64,000 bases of DNA from the NCBI GenBank assembly GCA_035362835.1, contig DAOSDY010000001.1, positions 558,001 through 622,000 on the forward strand, read 5' to 3'. Position 1 is the first letter of the stretch. Each line of letters starts with the position of its first letter. This DNA comes from Melioribacteraceae bacterium. GTDB lineage: Bacteria; Bacteroidota; Ignavibacteria; Ignavibacteriales; Melioribacteraceae. The notes below the pieces were generated by a model. That model was not told the DNA's origin and made no database searches. It worked only from the letters and a program-made list of their open reading frames with translations. Shown here in pieces: positions 9,147 to 18,887 of this stretch. The position numbers and the translations under genes were made by a program.

Positions 9147-10028
9147 ATGGATCATTTACAACAGCTAGAAAATAAAAGCGTTCATATTTTTAGAGAAGCA
9201 TATGCAAATTTTAAAAACCTCTGTATGCTCTGGTCCATTGGTAAAGACAGTACAGTATTGCTCTGGCTAGCCCGCAAAGCATTTTTAGGGCATGTACCTT
9301 TTCCTCTCGTGCATATCGATACCAATTATAAAATCCCTGAGATGATTGAGTATCGCGACAGGCTTGCACTGGAATGGAGACTGAATATGATTTATGGTCA
9401 GAACAAAAGAGCACTGGAGGATAAAGAAACTTTTCCGGATGGACGGATTGACCGGATTTCCTGCTGTAAATTATTGAAAACAGATGCTCTAGTTAATACC
9501 TTAAGCGGAAACTGGTCCAGGTACAAATTAAATCTGGAAACCGGAAAGTATGAAATAGATACTAATATAGAACCTTATACAGGGGTTATCGTTGGGGCGA
9601 GAGCCGACGAGGAAGGGAGCCGCTCCAAGGAAAGATACTTTTCTCCCCGCGACGAAATAAGTCTATGGGATGTTGGCGATCAGCCTCCCGAATTCTGGAA
9701 CCAGTACAAAACCGATTTTGCCCCGGGTACTCATGTACGGATTCATCCTCTGCTGGATTGGACTGAACTTAATATTTGGGAGTATATAAAAAGGGAAAAG
9801 ATACCAACTGTATCACTTTATTATAATCAGGGGGACGGAAAGAGATACCGCTCTCTCGGATGTTACCCATGTACTTTTCCAATTGAATCCGAAGCAAAAA
9901 ATGTTGATGAGATTATTGAGGAGCTTCAAAGCGGTAAATTAAAAAACATTGCCGAACGATCAGGCCGCGCACAGGATAAAGACGACGGCGGAGGACTTGA
10001 AACATTAAGAAGAAACGGTTATATGTAA
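9147..10028 (+). CDS. cysD: Sulfate adenylyltransferase subunit 2
   Basis: The product is 293 residues, matching CysD. It has the PP-loop motif SIGKDST near residues 31-37, HIDTNYKIPEM, CCKLLKT, and the C-terminal GCYPCTFPIESEA region. With CysN it makes APS from ATP and sulfate. The end is canonical (RAQDKDDGGGLETLRRNGYM). It sits between cysC and cysN with short gaps, forming the PAPS supply module of the polysaccharide locus. Confidence 0.96.
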   Translation: MDHLQQLENKSVHIFREAYANFKNLCMLWSIGKDSTVLLWLARKAFLGHVPFPLVHIDTNYKIPEMIEYRDRLALEWRLNMIYGQNKRALEDKETFPDGRIDRISCCKLLKTDALVNTLSGNWSRYKLNLETGKYEIDTNIEPYTGVIVGARADEEGSRSKERYFSPRDEISLWDVGDQPPEFWNQYKTDFAPGTHVRIHPLLDWTELNIWEYIKREKIPTVSLYYNQGDGKRYRSLGCYPCTFPIESEAKNVDEIIEELQSGKLKNIAERSGRAQDKDDGGGLETLRRNGYM

Positions 10029-10056
10029 TTGACCATTCTATTGATTCGGAGAGCTA

Positions 10057-11853
10057 ATGACAAAACAGCAAATGAGTATTGTAATTGTAGGGCATGTTGA
10101 TCACGGGAAGAGTACGCTTATCGGCCGGCTTTTAGCCGATACGGATTCTTTGCCGAAAGGTAAACTAGATCAGATAAAACAATTTTGCGAATTGAATTCA
10201 AAGCCATTTGAATATGCATTTCTGCTTGATGCTTTAAAGGATGAACGCTCGCAGGGGATTACAATAGATTCCGCGCGGGTATTCTTCAAAACAAAGAAAA
10301 GAAATTATATAATAATAGATGCACCGGGTCACATTGAGTTTCTTAAGAATATGGTTTCCGGTGCTTCAAGAGCCGAAGCGGCTATTCTTGTAATTGATGC
10401 TCTGGAAGGAATTCAGGAGAATTCCCGAAGGCACGGTTATATGCTCTCAATGCTTGGAATTAATCAGCTTTTGATTGCAATCAATAAGATGGATCTAATA
10501 AATTATGACCAGATTACTTTCAATCAGATTGTAAAGGATTACTCTAGTTTCTTAAAAGACATTAACCTAGAACCGAAGTACTTTATTCCTATAAGCGGTA
10601 CATACGGCGACAATATGGTTAAGTTGAGTAAGAATTTAGAATGGTATAATGGTCCGACCTTGTTAACAGCGCTCGACGAATTTGACAAAGAGAAGCCTGA
10701 TTATAACAAACCATTCAGAATGCCTGTGCAGGATGTCTATAAATTCACAAAAATGGGTGATCAGCGTAGAATTATTGCAGGTACAGTCGAAAGCGGCACA
10801 TTAAAAATTGGCGACACCATCGTATTTTATCCGTCGGGTAAAAAGAGCATTGTAAAGTCATTTGAAACCTTCAATTCAACTCCTCCAAATAAAGTGAGTG
10901 TCGGGGAATCGGTCGGTTTTACTTTGGGTGAACAGATATATATAACCAGAGGTGAAATAGCAACTAAGGCCGAGGAAAATAAACCACTGGTTTCTAAAAG
11001 GTTAAGAGTAAATCTTTTTTGGCTGGGTAAAAAACCACTGATTAAAGAGAAGGAATATTTACTGAAGCTCGGAACATCCAAGGTTGGTGTGTTTCTGGAA
11101 GAAATTATCCATGTTATAAATGCTTCCGATCTAAGCATCGGAATGCCTAACAGCCAGATTAACAGGCACGATGTTGCCGAGTGTATCATTCAATTGAATA
11201 AGGCAATCTCCTTCGATAGAACAGAGGAAATAGCCTCAACCAGCAGATTTGTTATAGTGGATGAATACGAAATTGCCGGTGGCGGAATTATCCGGGAGGC
11301 TCTCGAGGATAATTTAACATGGATGCGGGAAAAGGTAATTCAAAGGAACATAAAATGGGAAAAGAGCCACATTTCAGTAGATCAAAGAGCTGAAAAGTAT
11401 AATCAGAAATCTGCCCTCATAATTATTACCGGGCCTAAGAATTCAGGCAAAAAAGAGGTTGCAAAAGAATTGGAAGAAGTTTTATTTAGAAATGGAAAGT
11501 TCGTCTACTTTATTTCCACCGGCAACATCCTTTATGGCGTTGATGCAGATATTAAATCAAAAAATGGTAACAGAGAAGAACATATAAGAAGAATTTCTGA
11601 AGTTGCTAATATTTTACTCGATACAGGTTTGATTCTGATTATAACTGCAATAAATCTGAATATGAACGATCTGGATCTGATAAAAACATCCCTCGATAAT
11701 CCGGACAAAACAGAAATAATATGGGTTGGCGATGAAGTCTATACTGATATTGATTACGAAATTAAAATACCGGGGATTATTAATGTACAGGAGTCTGTTA
11801 CTAAAATTTATAAACTGTTACTCGACAAGGGAATAATTCTAAATCCATTTTAA
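10057..11853 (+). CDS. cysN: Sulfate adenylyltransferase subunit 1 with degenerate C-terminal APS-kinase domain
   Basis: The product is 598 residues. The first ~430 are a typical CysN GTPase: GHVDHGKST, DERSQGITID, DAPGH and NKMD are all intact, and the elongation-factor-like domains 2 and 3 follow. The last ~150 residues align by eye with APS kinase, as in bifunctional CysNC/NodQ, but the P-loop reads GPKNSGKK instead of GLSGSGKST and the DGDN motif reads STGN. The extra domain has therefore probably lost kinase activity, while the intact CysC lies two genes upstream. It may have a structural or regulatory role. It is the third gene of the PAPS module. Confidence 0.93.
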   Translation: MTKQQMSIVIVGHVDHGKSTLIGRLLADTDSLPKGKLDQIKQFCELNSKPFEYAFLLDALKDERSQGITIDSARVFFKTKKRNYIIIDAPGHIEFLKNMVSGASRAEAAILVIDALEGIQENSRRHGYMLSMLGINQLLIAINKMDLINYDQITFNQIVKDYSSFLKDINLEPKYFIPISGTYGDNMVKLSKNLEWYNGPTLLTALDEFDKEKPDYNKPFRMPVQDVYKFTKMGDQRRIIAGTVESGTLKIGDTIVFYPSGKKSIVKSFETFNSTPPNKVSVGESVGFTLGEQIYITRGEIATKAEENKPLVSKRLRVNLFWLGKKPLIKEKEYLLKLGTSKVGVFLEEIIHVINASDLSIGMPNSQINRHDVAECIIQLNKAISFDRTEEIASTSRFVIVDEYEIAGGGIIREALEDNLTWMREKVIQRNIKWEKSHISVDQRAEKYNQKSALIIITGPKNSGKKEVAKELEEVLFRNGKFVYFISTGNILYGVDADIKSKNGNREEHIRRISEVANILLDTGLILIITAINLNMNDLDLIKTSLDNPDKTEIIWVGDEVYTDIDYEIKIPGIINVQESVTKIYKLLLDKGIILNPF

Positions 11854-11893
11854 TAGACAAAACCTGTTCAGAAAATCATCGGTAGAAATAGAA

Positions 11894-13384
11894 TTGGATA
11901 AAGATCTTGTTAAGATATTCGGCAAAGGAGCTGTTGTTTCTCTTATAGGAATTATTTCTGGAAGAATTTTTCATTTCCTAGGATTTGTGATTCTTGCACG
12001 GACAATGGGGCCGGGAGAATTCGGAGTTTTTTCACTAAATGAAAACATTGTAAGCATACTTGCAAATATCTGCACAATCGGACTCGACAGGGGCGTAATT
12101 CACTTCTTAAACAAATCTTCAAATGCTCAAGAATCTTCCAAAATAATTCTCAAAGCATTGAAAGCAAGTATGGCCGGATCTTTCGGGGTGATTCTGTTTT
12201 TCTTTCTGAATTACCAGTTCAACTTTTTTTCAATCCTTACTTACCAGGATTTTAATCAATACTTATTTTACTTCTCTTTTGTAATTGTATTGAACAGTCT
12301 TCTTTTTATTGGAACAGCCATTACCCGTATTTCATTGAGTATGAAGTACACTTTTTACTATCAGTACTTTGGACAGCCCTTTCTTTTTTTTCTGATCATT
12401 CTTATACTCAGCATTACAAAACTTTCACTCTGGAATGCGCTTCTGGGATTAATAATTTCTCTGGTTGTAGTTCTGATATTTAATTTCAGGTCTGTTTCCA
12501 GACAATATTCTTTAAGCGCTGCTGCATTATTCAAGAAAAACCATGTTAAAGGTCTTCTGCAATTTTCATTTGTAACAATATTTGCAAGTTCAGTCACACT
12601 ATTAACAACCAGATTCGACAGGATCCTGCTTGGAATCCTAAGAAATGAATATGACGTCGGTATTTACCAGTCAATTTCCCAGATTTCTGTTTTAATGGCG
12701 CTTATTCTGGGCGCTTTTGGTTCAATAGTAATACCCATGGTCTCTAAATATTACAATGAAAATAACTTCGTGCAGATAAAATCGCTTTTGCATGTTTCAA
12801 CAAAATGGAGTTTTTATCTGGCGATCCCCATCTTCATTTTATTCATCTCAATTCCGGATCAAATTATTGAAGTGGTATTCGGTAAGGAGTATCTCGCCGG
12901 TTCCGCCACCCTTAGCCTGCTCGCATTTGCACAACTGATTAATGCAGGAACAGGACCGATTGGGCCCACATTAATTATGACTAATAATCAAAAACCGTGG
13001 TTGAAAATTGCATTATTCAGTCTTTTATTGAATGTAAGTATTAATTATTTACTTATACCAAAATACAGTTATTGGGGAAATGGTATAAGTATGGTTATTA
13101 CTATGAGTATGCTCTATGGATCCGGTTTATCAGTTCTTTACAGGAAATACAAAATTCTTCCATACAATAGAAATTTTCTGAAAGGGATAACTTCCGGAAT
13201 AATTACATTTCTAATTCTATGGCTGATAAAAAATAATATAAATATCCAAGACTATTTTAAAGTGCCTTTTTTAGTTATACTTTGTTACGCTTTATTCATT
13301 TTATTCCTTTATTTGTTAAAGTTTGATAAGGAAGACCGGATATTAATTGAAATGATCAGCAAAAAAACAGGATTTAACAGGTGA
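11894..13384 (+). CDS. Wzx-type oligosaccharide flippase
   Basis: The product is 496 residues with about 12-14 membrane helices, of the Polysacc_synt/MATE-like superfamily. The first helix region (KGAVVSLIGIISGRIFHFLG) and the following ARTMGPGEFGVFSL are typical of Wzx proteins. It should flip the undecaprenyl-linked repeat unit across the inner membrane. No ATG is available at the right place; the TTG at 11894 is the best start, after a weak purine-rich site. It ends overlapping the next gene by 4 bases (GTGA). Confidence 0.85.
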   Translation: MDKDLVKIFGKGAVVSLIGIISGRIFHFLGFVILARTMGPGEFGVFSLNENIVSILANICTIGLDRGVIHFLNKSSNAQESSKIILKALKASMAGSFGVILFFFLNYQFNFFSILTYQDFNQYLFYFSFVIVLNSLLFIGTAITRISLSMKYTFYYQYFGQPFLFFLIILILSITKLSLWNALLGLIISLVVVLIFNFRSVSRQYSLSAAALFKKNHVKGLLQFSFVTIFASSVTLLTTRFDRILLGILRNEYDVGIYQSISQISVLMALILGAFGSIVIPMVSKYYNENNFVQIKSLLHVSTKWSFYLAIPIFILFISIPDQIIEVVFGKEYLAGSATLSLLAFAQLINAGTGPIGPTLIMTNNQKPWLKIALFSLLLNVSINYLLIPKYSYWGNGISMVITMSMLYGSGLSVLYRKYKILPYNRNFLKGITSGIITFLILWLIKNNINIQDYFKVPFLVILCYALFILFLYLLKFDKEDRILIEMISKKTGFNR

Positions 13385-14355
13385 ACCGGAGAATAAAAAT
13401 ATTAGTTCTGTTTTTGCTGCCGATTGCTTCGATTGCTCAAATTAAAGGATTCAATATTGGATTGCACTTACCCGGGGAAATACCTTCCAATTCTACTGCG
13501 ATTGAGAGCAGAATCCGTGATATGAAAGAACTTGGATCTGATTGGGTCCGAATTGATGTAACTCTGGAAAGTATATTAAACTATGAAAAGAATAAAAATT
13601 ACAAAGCTCTGGACAGTTATATTCATGCACTTGTTAAGGAAAATATTTCCGTTATTGTTCAGGTGAGAGGTTTTAATCGGGGAAATCATTATTTACTCAA
13701 AAACGGAAAGACAGAGGGAATTGATTTGCAGAAGTTTATAAGGAGGTATCCCCCGGTTAAGTACTGGCAATTAGAAAATGAAATAATGAGTAATAAATTC
13801 TGGGAAGGTAGTCTGGATGATTATGCCGGTCTCTTAAAGGAGTTCTACCATATTGTTAAATCCTCAGGAAACGACAAATTTGTTATCTTCGCCGGTATCT
13901 CCTCAAATTTCCTGGAATCATCTATTGGATTAAATAAAAAAATCGAGTATGATTTTTCTCTTGAAGATTATTTTAAGAAAAACGCCGGGTACTACGATAT
14001 TGTTGACTTGCATTTATATCACAACCCGGCAACAATTCCTGAAAAAATTTCATTGGTTCGCAAATTTAGCAGTAAACCGATAATATCAACAGAAATAGGG
14101 GGACCCGATATAAGATCAAGGGATGTTAACAAAATGAAGGATAAAGATTATTATTCCGAAGTCTATAACCGGATTTATAATTGTTATAAAAACGGGCTTT
14201 CATTGGTTTTATGGCATTCACTAAACAGCAACAATCGGGATTACAAAAAACCCGGTCATCATATGGCCCTAAAAAACATGAATAAACCTAACATCAAATA
14301 CTACATTTTGAAGGAAATAATTAGTAAAAAGGAAATTCTTTTCCCGACAGACTGA
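13381..14355 (+). CDS. Secreted glycoside hydrolase-like TIM-barrel protein
   Basis: The product is 324 residues starting with a GTG that overlaps the flippase stop. It has a signal peptide (IKILVLFLLPIASIAQ). The mature part reads as a clan-A type (beta/alpha)8 glycosidase. An N-E pair in YWQLENEIM fits the acid/base residue, and a glutamate in IISTEIGGP fits the nucleophile on a late strand; VDLHLYHNP lies between them. I cannot assign a GH family. Inside an assembly operon, such an enzyme could trim, release or edit the polymer in the periplasm. Confidence 0.65.
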   Translation: MNRRIKILVLFLLPIASIAQIKGFNIGLHLPGEIPSNSTAIESRIRDMKELGSDWVRIDVTLESILNYEKNKNYKALDSYIHALVKENISVIVQVRGFNRGNHYLLKNGKTEGIDLQKFIRRYPPVKYWQLENEIMSNKFWEGSLDDYAGLLKEFYHIVKSSGNDKFVIFAGISSNFLESSIGLNKKIEYDFSLEDYFKKNAGYYDIVDLHLYHNPATIPEKISLVRKFSSKPIISTEIGGPDIRSRDVNKMKDKDYYSEVYNRIYNCYKNGLSLVLWHSLNSNNRDYKKPGHHMALKNMNKPNIKYYILKEIISKKEILFPTD

Positions 14356-14359
14356 CAAA

Positions 14360-15220
14360 ATGAAGAATATTATTTTTATAATGGGGGCCGGGCGAAGCGG
14401 GACAACACTTCTGTCAAGAATGTTAGGTTCTGTAAACGGTTTAATAAATGTCGGAGAAGCCCTTAAGTATTTACATAATCAAGATTTCCAAAACCGGAAC
14501 ATCCCTTGCGGGTGCGGCAAAACAATCGCTGAATGTGAATACTGGCAGAATGTCTTAAAAAAATTAAATTTGGAGAATATTTCTGAGAAAAACAGGACTC
14601 TGCAAGCAGGAAGTTTCATCAAACTACTTCTTGGAATAAGCAATAATAAATTGATGGAAATTACCGAGGACTATAAAATATTTTTTTCAATATTAAATAA
14701 CGGTGAAAGTATTATTGTAGACGCCTCAAAATCCCCATCAATAGCATTAATTTTAAAAAAACAGAGTGACTACCCGGTTACAATTCTGCATCTCATAAGA
14801 AATCCTATCGATGTAATTGCAAGCTGGGGTGAATCGAACGACTACTTAAAGAAAAAGAGTTTCACAACAGCATATCTTACCTGGTTATCAAGAAACATAA
14901 GGGCAATCCTTTTAAAGTCAATTTATCCTACGATTGTGATAGACTTTAAAGATCTTATAAATAATCCTGTGAAAGTGTTTAAAAAAATTGGTATGGATAC
15001 AAAGTTGAATGAAATATTTATCGATCAAGAAAATATAAGTCTCTCTCAACAGCATTCAATTGCCGGAAATCCTGTTAAGCTTAATTCGGGTTTTATAAAA
15101 TTAAGACAGAATAGAAAGGATTTAAACCGGTTTTATAAATTCATAGTATATATTACACTATTTCCTCTCTATTTATTAATAATCACCATCTTTAGAAAAG
15201 ATAAATCAAGTAACATCTAA
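14360..15220 (+). CDS. Sulfotransferase 1
   Basis: The product is 286 residues. The 5'-phosphosulfate loop is at the N-terminus (MGAGRSGTTLLSRML) and the 3'-phosphate motif is in HLIRNPIDVIASW. A small cysteine cluster, PCGCGKTIAEC followed by EYW, marks a bacterial sulfotransferase subgroup. A hydrophobic C-terminal helix (FIVYITLFPLYLLIITIF) probably ties it to the membrane. It should move sulfate from PAPS to a sugar of the lipid-linked unit or polymer. It begins 4 bases after the glycosidase stop. The acceptor is unknown. Confidence 0.88.
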   Translation: MKNIIFIMGAGRSGTTLLSRMLGSVNGLINVGEALKYLHNQDFQNRNIPCGCGKTIAECEYWQNVLKKLNLENISEKNRTLQAGSFIKLLLGISNNKLMEITEDYKIFFSILNNGESIIVDASKSPSIALILKKQSDYPVTILHLIRNPIDVIASWGESNDYLKKKSFTTAYLTWLSRNIRAILLKSIYPTIVIDFKDLINNPVKVFKKIGMDTKLNEIFIDQENISLSQQHSIAGNPVKLNSGFIKLRQNRKDLNRFYKFIVYITLFPLYLLIITIFRKDKSSNI

Positions 15221-15267
15221 ATGTTTACCGGGATAAATGATTGTATGATATTTATTTTGAGAGTCAA

Positions 15268-16155
15268 ATGACAAAACAAATCGATTTCTTCTTAATAGGT
15301 GCTCAAAAATGCGCAACAACCTGGATTCATCATTGCCTAAACGAGCATCCTGATATTTACATAGGCGGCAATAAAAAAGAAGAATTCTACCTCGGCGGCA
15401 CCATATACAATAAGGATCCTTTCTTATGGAATACCCAGTTTTTCAGTACAGATAAAAATTATAAAATAATCGGTTCGGCTTCAGTTGAATATATAAATGA
15501 TGCGGGTTCATTGCAGTTCATAAAACAATACAGTTTAAAGCCCAAATTTATCTTTGCAATAAGGAATCCTGTTGAGAGGGCTATAAGCGCTTTTTTCTGG
15601 AAAATCAAGAAGAATCTTTTAGATCAAACAGACATCAACAATTACTTCGGATTATTGCTTGATGAGTTTAAGAGAAAAGGTACGGGGTTATTTACGGATG
15701 ATATTCTAAAGAGAGGATTTTATTCAGATAACATCGGGGATTTTATTAAACTATCCGGTCCGGAGAATTTTAAAATTGTGATTTATGACGAGATTAAAGA
15801 AAATCCTAAAGAAGCAATTTCCGGCATTTATAAATTTTTAAGTGTTAATCCTTCTTTTAAACCGAAGAATCTAAACAGGCACGTTAAAGCCAACAACTAT
15901 TCCACTTTCCTACAAAATATTGAAAGGGTATATATTAATAAAAATAAGCTGCTTAAATTTGTATACAGAGGGCTGAACGAGTTTTTCTTTACGGTAAAAA
16001 AAGAACCCGCAAAGAGAATAAATAAATTGCTGCATGAAGATGTTCTTAATAATTTGAGACTATTATATTCAGAGCCGAATCAAAGATTAATCAATATCAT
16101 CAGAGAAAATATTCTACTAACAGAAAAGCAGATAAAGTACTTGGAAAGCTGGTAA
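15268..16155 (+). CDS. Sulfotransferase 2 (heparan-sulfate-sulfotransferase-like)
   Basis: The product is 295 residues from the ATG at 15268; a TTG at 15241 would add nine residues that the family lacks. The PAPS-binding loop GAQKCATTWIHHCL and the following LNEHPDIYI resemble the Sulfotransfer_1/3 domain of heparan and chondroitin sulfotransferases. The 3'-phosphate motif is FAIRNPVERAISAFFW. The likely role is O- or N-sulfation of a sugar. It is clearly a different subfamily from its neighbours, so it probably targets another position. Confidence 0.88.
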   Translation: MTKQIDFFLIGAQKCATTWIHHCLNEHPDIYIGGNKKEEFYLGGTIYNKDPFLWNTQFFSTDKNYKIIGSASVEYINDAGSLQFIKQYSLKPKFIFAIRNPVERAISAFFWKIKKNLLDQTDINNYFGLLLDEFKRKGTGLFTDDILKRGFYSDNIGDFIKLSGPENFKIVIYDEIKENPKEAISGIYKFLSVNPSFKPKNLNRHVKANNYSTFLQNIERVYINKNKLLKFVYRGLNEFFFTVKKEPAKRINKLLHEDVLNNLRLLYSEPNQRLINIIRENILLTEKQIKYLESW

Positions 16156-16162
16156 AAACAGG

Positions 16163-17332
16163 TTGCCTGAAAAATCGATTATAGGGATCTCATTAAAATT
16201 GAAAACAGAACAAATAAGATTTTATTTTTTACTCGGGCTCTATTTGTTGTCAGTTTTGCTGACTGTTTTCATAAATGAAGCGAGGTACATACGTTACCTT
16301 ATACCTTATATCGGTATCCTTCTGATATATTCCATTAGGGTAGAAAAACTCTTCATTAAGCAATTATTCGCAACCATCTACCTACAACTTATTATTTTTA
16401 TGATTGCTTTCTCCTTTGTTACACAAATAATTCTCAATGGTTCACTATATCCGAGATTATTCGAAGAAGCATTTTTCATACTTTCGCCTTCAATCTTTGT
16501 TTTTGCATTGTTTCACTTTGAAGAGGAGATCAGAAATGATAAAGTTGTTGATATAATATTCATAGTGCTCTCCTGCGCGTATTTAATAGAATATGCGCAG
16601 TATTTTACCAGTTTTTCATTTAAGAATATCCTCGGGCAATTGATTTTCGCCAAAAAGGCCGATACCGAAAGTCCTCTGGCTTTTTCTTTCGGCTTGTTCT
16701 TTCTTTATTTTATGCATAAGAGAAATTATAAATTTCTCTTGATTGCAGCATTCTTTACAATTTTCAGTTATAAAAGGATTGTACTTGCTGGGGTCATTGT
16801 ATCTGCTGCGGTCTATTATTTATTAACCAAAGCCGACCTGCTGAAAGCAAAAAAAATCATTGTAAATTTTGCGCTTGGAATAAACCTTCTTGTTCTTATT
16901 CTTTTAATCCTTTTTGCGAACGGATATTTTAATCAAATTATTTTTGATCTTACTGGTATACCACCGAATTTATTTACGAAAGGGAGACTGGCCATTTTCG
17001 GCAGTATAATTAATAATCCTGAAAATAACGTGATATTTGGCATCGGGCTGGGTAAAACCTCGGCAATTTTAAAAGAATCAATTTTGTTCGATGTTAACCT
17101 TATGCATTCCGATCTGTTAAAAATCTATATGGAATTTGGAATTATTGTATATATTCTATTTATCTATGTGTTATATAAAAATCTGACAATTTCCGTAATC
17201 TCAATTTCATTAGCAGTGTACATGAATATTCTTTTCTTAACTGATAATGTTTGGATCTATTTCCCTACACAGTTTATTTTTTTATTACTTGCAACATACG
17301 AGAGTTTAAACTACAAACTGAATATCAGATGA
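16163..17332 (+). CDS. Wzy-like polysaccharide polymerase
   Basis: The product is 389 residues with about 10-11 membrane helices and one larger hydrophilic loop (about residues 265-315, containing GIGLGKTSAIL). This is the shape of O-antigen ligases and Wzy polymerases. Sequence identity in this group is always low, so the call rests on topology and neighbourhood: flippase, co-polymerase and export protein are all present and no other polymerase is seen. It starts at a TTG at 16163, as no ATG lies near the first helix. It overlaps the next gene by 4 bases. Confidence 0.75.
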   Translation: MPEKSIIGISLKLKTEQIRFYFLLGLYLLSVLLTVFINEARYIRYLIPYIGILLIYSIRVEKLFIKQLFATIYLQLIIFMIAFSFVTQIILNGSLYPRLFEEAFFILSPSIFVFALFHFEEEIRNDKVVDIIFIVLSCAYLIEYAQYFTSFSFKNILGQLIFAKKADTESPLAFSFGLFFLYFMHKRNYKFLLIAAFFTIFSYKRIVLAGVIVSAAVYYLLTKADLLKAKKIIVNFALGINLLVLILLILFANGYFNQIIFDLTGIPPNLFTKGRLAIFGSIINNPENNVIFGIGLGKTSAILKESILFDVNLMHSDLLKIYMEFGIIVYILFIYVLYKNLTISVISISLAVYMNILFLTDNVWIYFPTQFIFLLLATYESLNYKLNIR

Positions 17333-18138
17333 TAAAAAAAATCAAATCCTTTTACTGGGACCTGACACGTTTTGGTTATACCCCGGAGAAATTATTATCA
17401 AGGCTGCAGAACGCTGGTAATCCAAAATTATTAATTAATAGTATTCCTAAAGCCGGAACTCATCTTGTTGAGAGAGCAATCTGCCTGATACCTCATTACT
17501 ATCGGATCCTCCTTCCAACCTTAAACAACAGTAACATTCACAAATATGGCGGCTACAAGAATGTCCTGGAGAAAATAAAGAATAACGAGATTTTAGTTTC
17601 ACATATTGAATACAATGATGAAGTCGCCCGCTTAATAACAGAAAGCAAAGTATTTAACCTGTTTGTTATTAGAGATCCAAGAGACGTTGTAATATCTAAA
17701 GCTCATTATCCGCTAATAGATAAAAAGCACCGGTTCAATAGTCTCTTCAGGGGTAAGGATGAATACAACAGAATTGAACTGGCTATAGTAGGAAGCAAAA
17801 AAGACGGATTGTTATCAATTGCCGAAATATTTAATAATTTTTACGGCTGGCTAGCACAGTCCGACTATGTAGTTCGATTTGAGGACATAATCGGTTCAAA
17901 CGGCGGCGGAAGCTTGGAGAAACAGATTCATACTATCAATTCCTTAACATCAAAGCTTAATGTAAAGACCGACAATTCTTTTGCCGACAAAATCTTTTCT
18001 GATTTAAGTCCAACTTTCAGGAACGGGAAACAAAAAACATGGATGTTAAAGTACGACGAACATCTTAAAAAGTTATTTAAGAATCACGCAAATCAGATAC
18101 TTATTGATTATGGATATGAAAGTGATGCAAATTGGTAA
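17329..18138 (+). CDS. Sulfotransferase 3
   Basis: The product is 269 residues from an ATG that overlaps the polymerase stop (ATGA). The 5'-phosphosulfate loop reads INSIPKAGTHLVERAI and the 3'-phosphate motif is FVIRDPRDVVISKAHY. The Sulfotransfer_1-type fold is supported also by VRFEDIIGSNGG in the C-terminal part. The longer frame starting at 17251 lies inside the polymerase gene and is not the real start. The substrate is unknown, probably the nascent polysaccharide. Confidence 0.85.
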   Translation: MIKKIKSFYWDLTRFGYTPEKLLSRLQNAGNPKLLINSIPKAGTHLVERAICLIPHYYRILLPTLNNSNIHKYGGYKNVLEKIKNNEILVSHIEYNDEVARLITESKVFNLFVIRDPRDVVISKAHYPLIDKKHRFNSLFRGKDEYNRIELAIVGSKKDGLLSIAEIFNNFYGWLAQSDYVVRFEDIIGSNGGGSLEKQIHTINSLTSKLNVKTDNSFADKIFSDLSPTFRNGKQKTWMLKYDEHLKKLFKNHANQILIDYGYESDANW

Positions 18139-18161
18139 ACAATAATATCTCCTAAGAAATT

Positions 18162-18887
18162 GTGAAAATTTTTAGAGTTGTAATCGATAATATTAAGTTT
18201 GTGCTAAGGATTAGCCAGGTTCTATTCCCTGCTTTTTTTTATCTTCTTTATTATTCGAATAAAAATAAATACTCACTCGTAAAAAAAGATACAGAATTAC
18301 TTATCGACGGATTCCCCAGATCGGCAAATACTTTCGCATATACTTTTATCGAGTTAACTCAGCCCGTCAAAAAGATCGCTCATCATGTACATTTACCGGT
18401 TCAATTTTACAGAGGCATAAGATTTAGGACCCCGGCTGTTCTTTTATTAAGAAATCCGGTGGATGCCGCTATATCAATGTCGATTAGAAGACCGACATAT
18501 TTCCCATACCTTATTTTTCTCTATTATTACTTGTTTCACAAGAAAATCTGGGAAATAATTAATGATACCTTGGTAATTAAATTTGAAGAGGTGATTTCGG
18601 ATCCAAATTCAATTATCAGGAAATTGAGATCTAAGAACTGTTCAGGACTTAGTGAAGTCGAATTAACCGATAAACTTAAGGAGAGGATTAATAAACGGGT
18701 TGATGAGCTCGACATGAAAAACCGGAATGACAGCGAGATAAAAAACAGTACTGTAGCAAGACCAACTGAATACAGAAAGAATATCAGCGCAAAGCTCCGG
18801 AGAGAGTTCAATTCAAAAAGGTATAACCGGATAAGTACAAAATGCTTTCACATATATAATTCAATAATAGATTCCATAAAAGAATGA
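18162..18887 (+). CDS. Sulfotransferase 4
   Basis: The product is 241 residues starting with GTG at 18162. A hydrophobic N-terminal stretch (SQVLFPAFFYLLYYS) may act as a membrane anchor. The PAPS loop is DGFPRSANTFAYTF, with S-A-N in place of the common S-G-T, and the 3'-phosphate motif is LLRNPVDAAISMSI. The C-terminal third is rich in charged residues. It lies in series with four other sulfotransferases and overlaps the next gene by 4 bases. Confidence 0.8.
   Translation: MKIFRVVIDNIKFVLRISQVLFPAFFYLLYYSNKNKYSLVKKDTELLIDGFPRSANTFAYTFIELTQPVKKIAHHVHLPVQFYRGIRFRTPAVLLLRNPVDAAISMSIRRPTYFPYLIFLYYYLFHKKIWEIINDTLVIKFEEVISDPNSIIRKLRSKNCSGLSEVELTDKLKERINKRVDELDMKNRNDSEIKNSTVARPTEYRKNISAKLRREFNSKRYNRISTKCFHIYNSIIDSIKE

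Noticed and set aside
17251..17328. Longer start for sulfotransferase 3 at 17251
   Set aside because: It would place 26 residues inside the polymerase gene, and these lack sulfotransferase features; the ATG at 17329 has the same 4-base overlap as the neighbouring genes.
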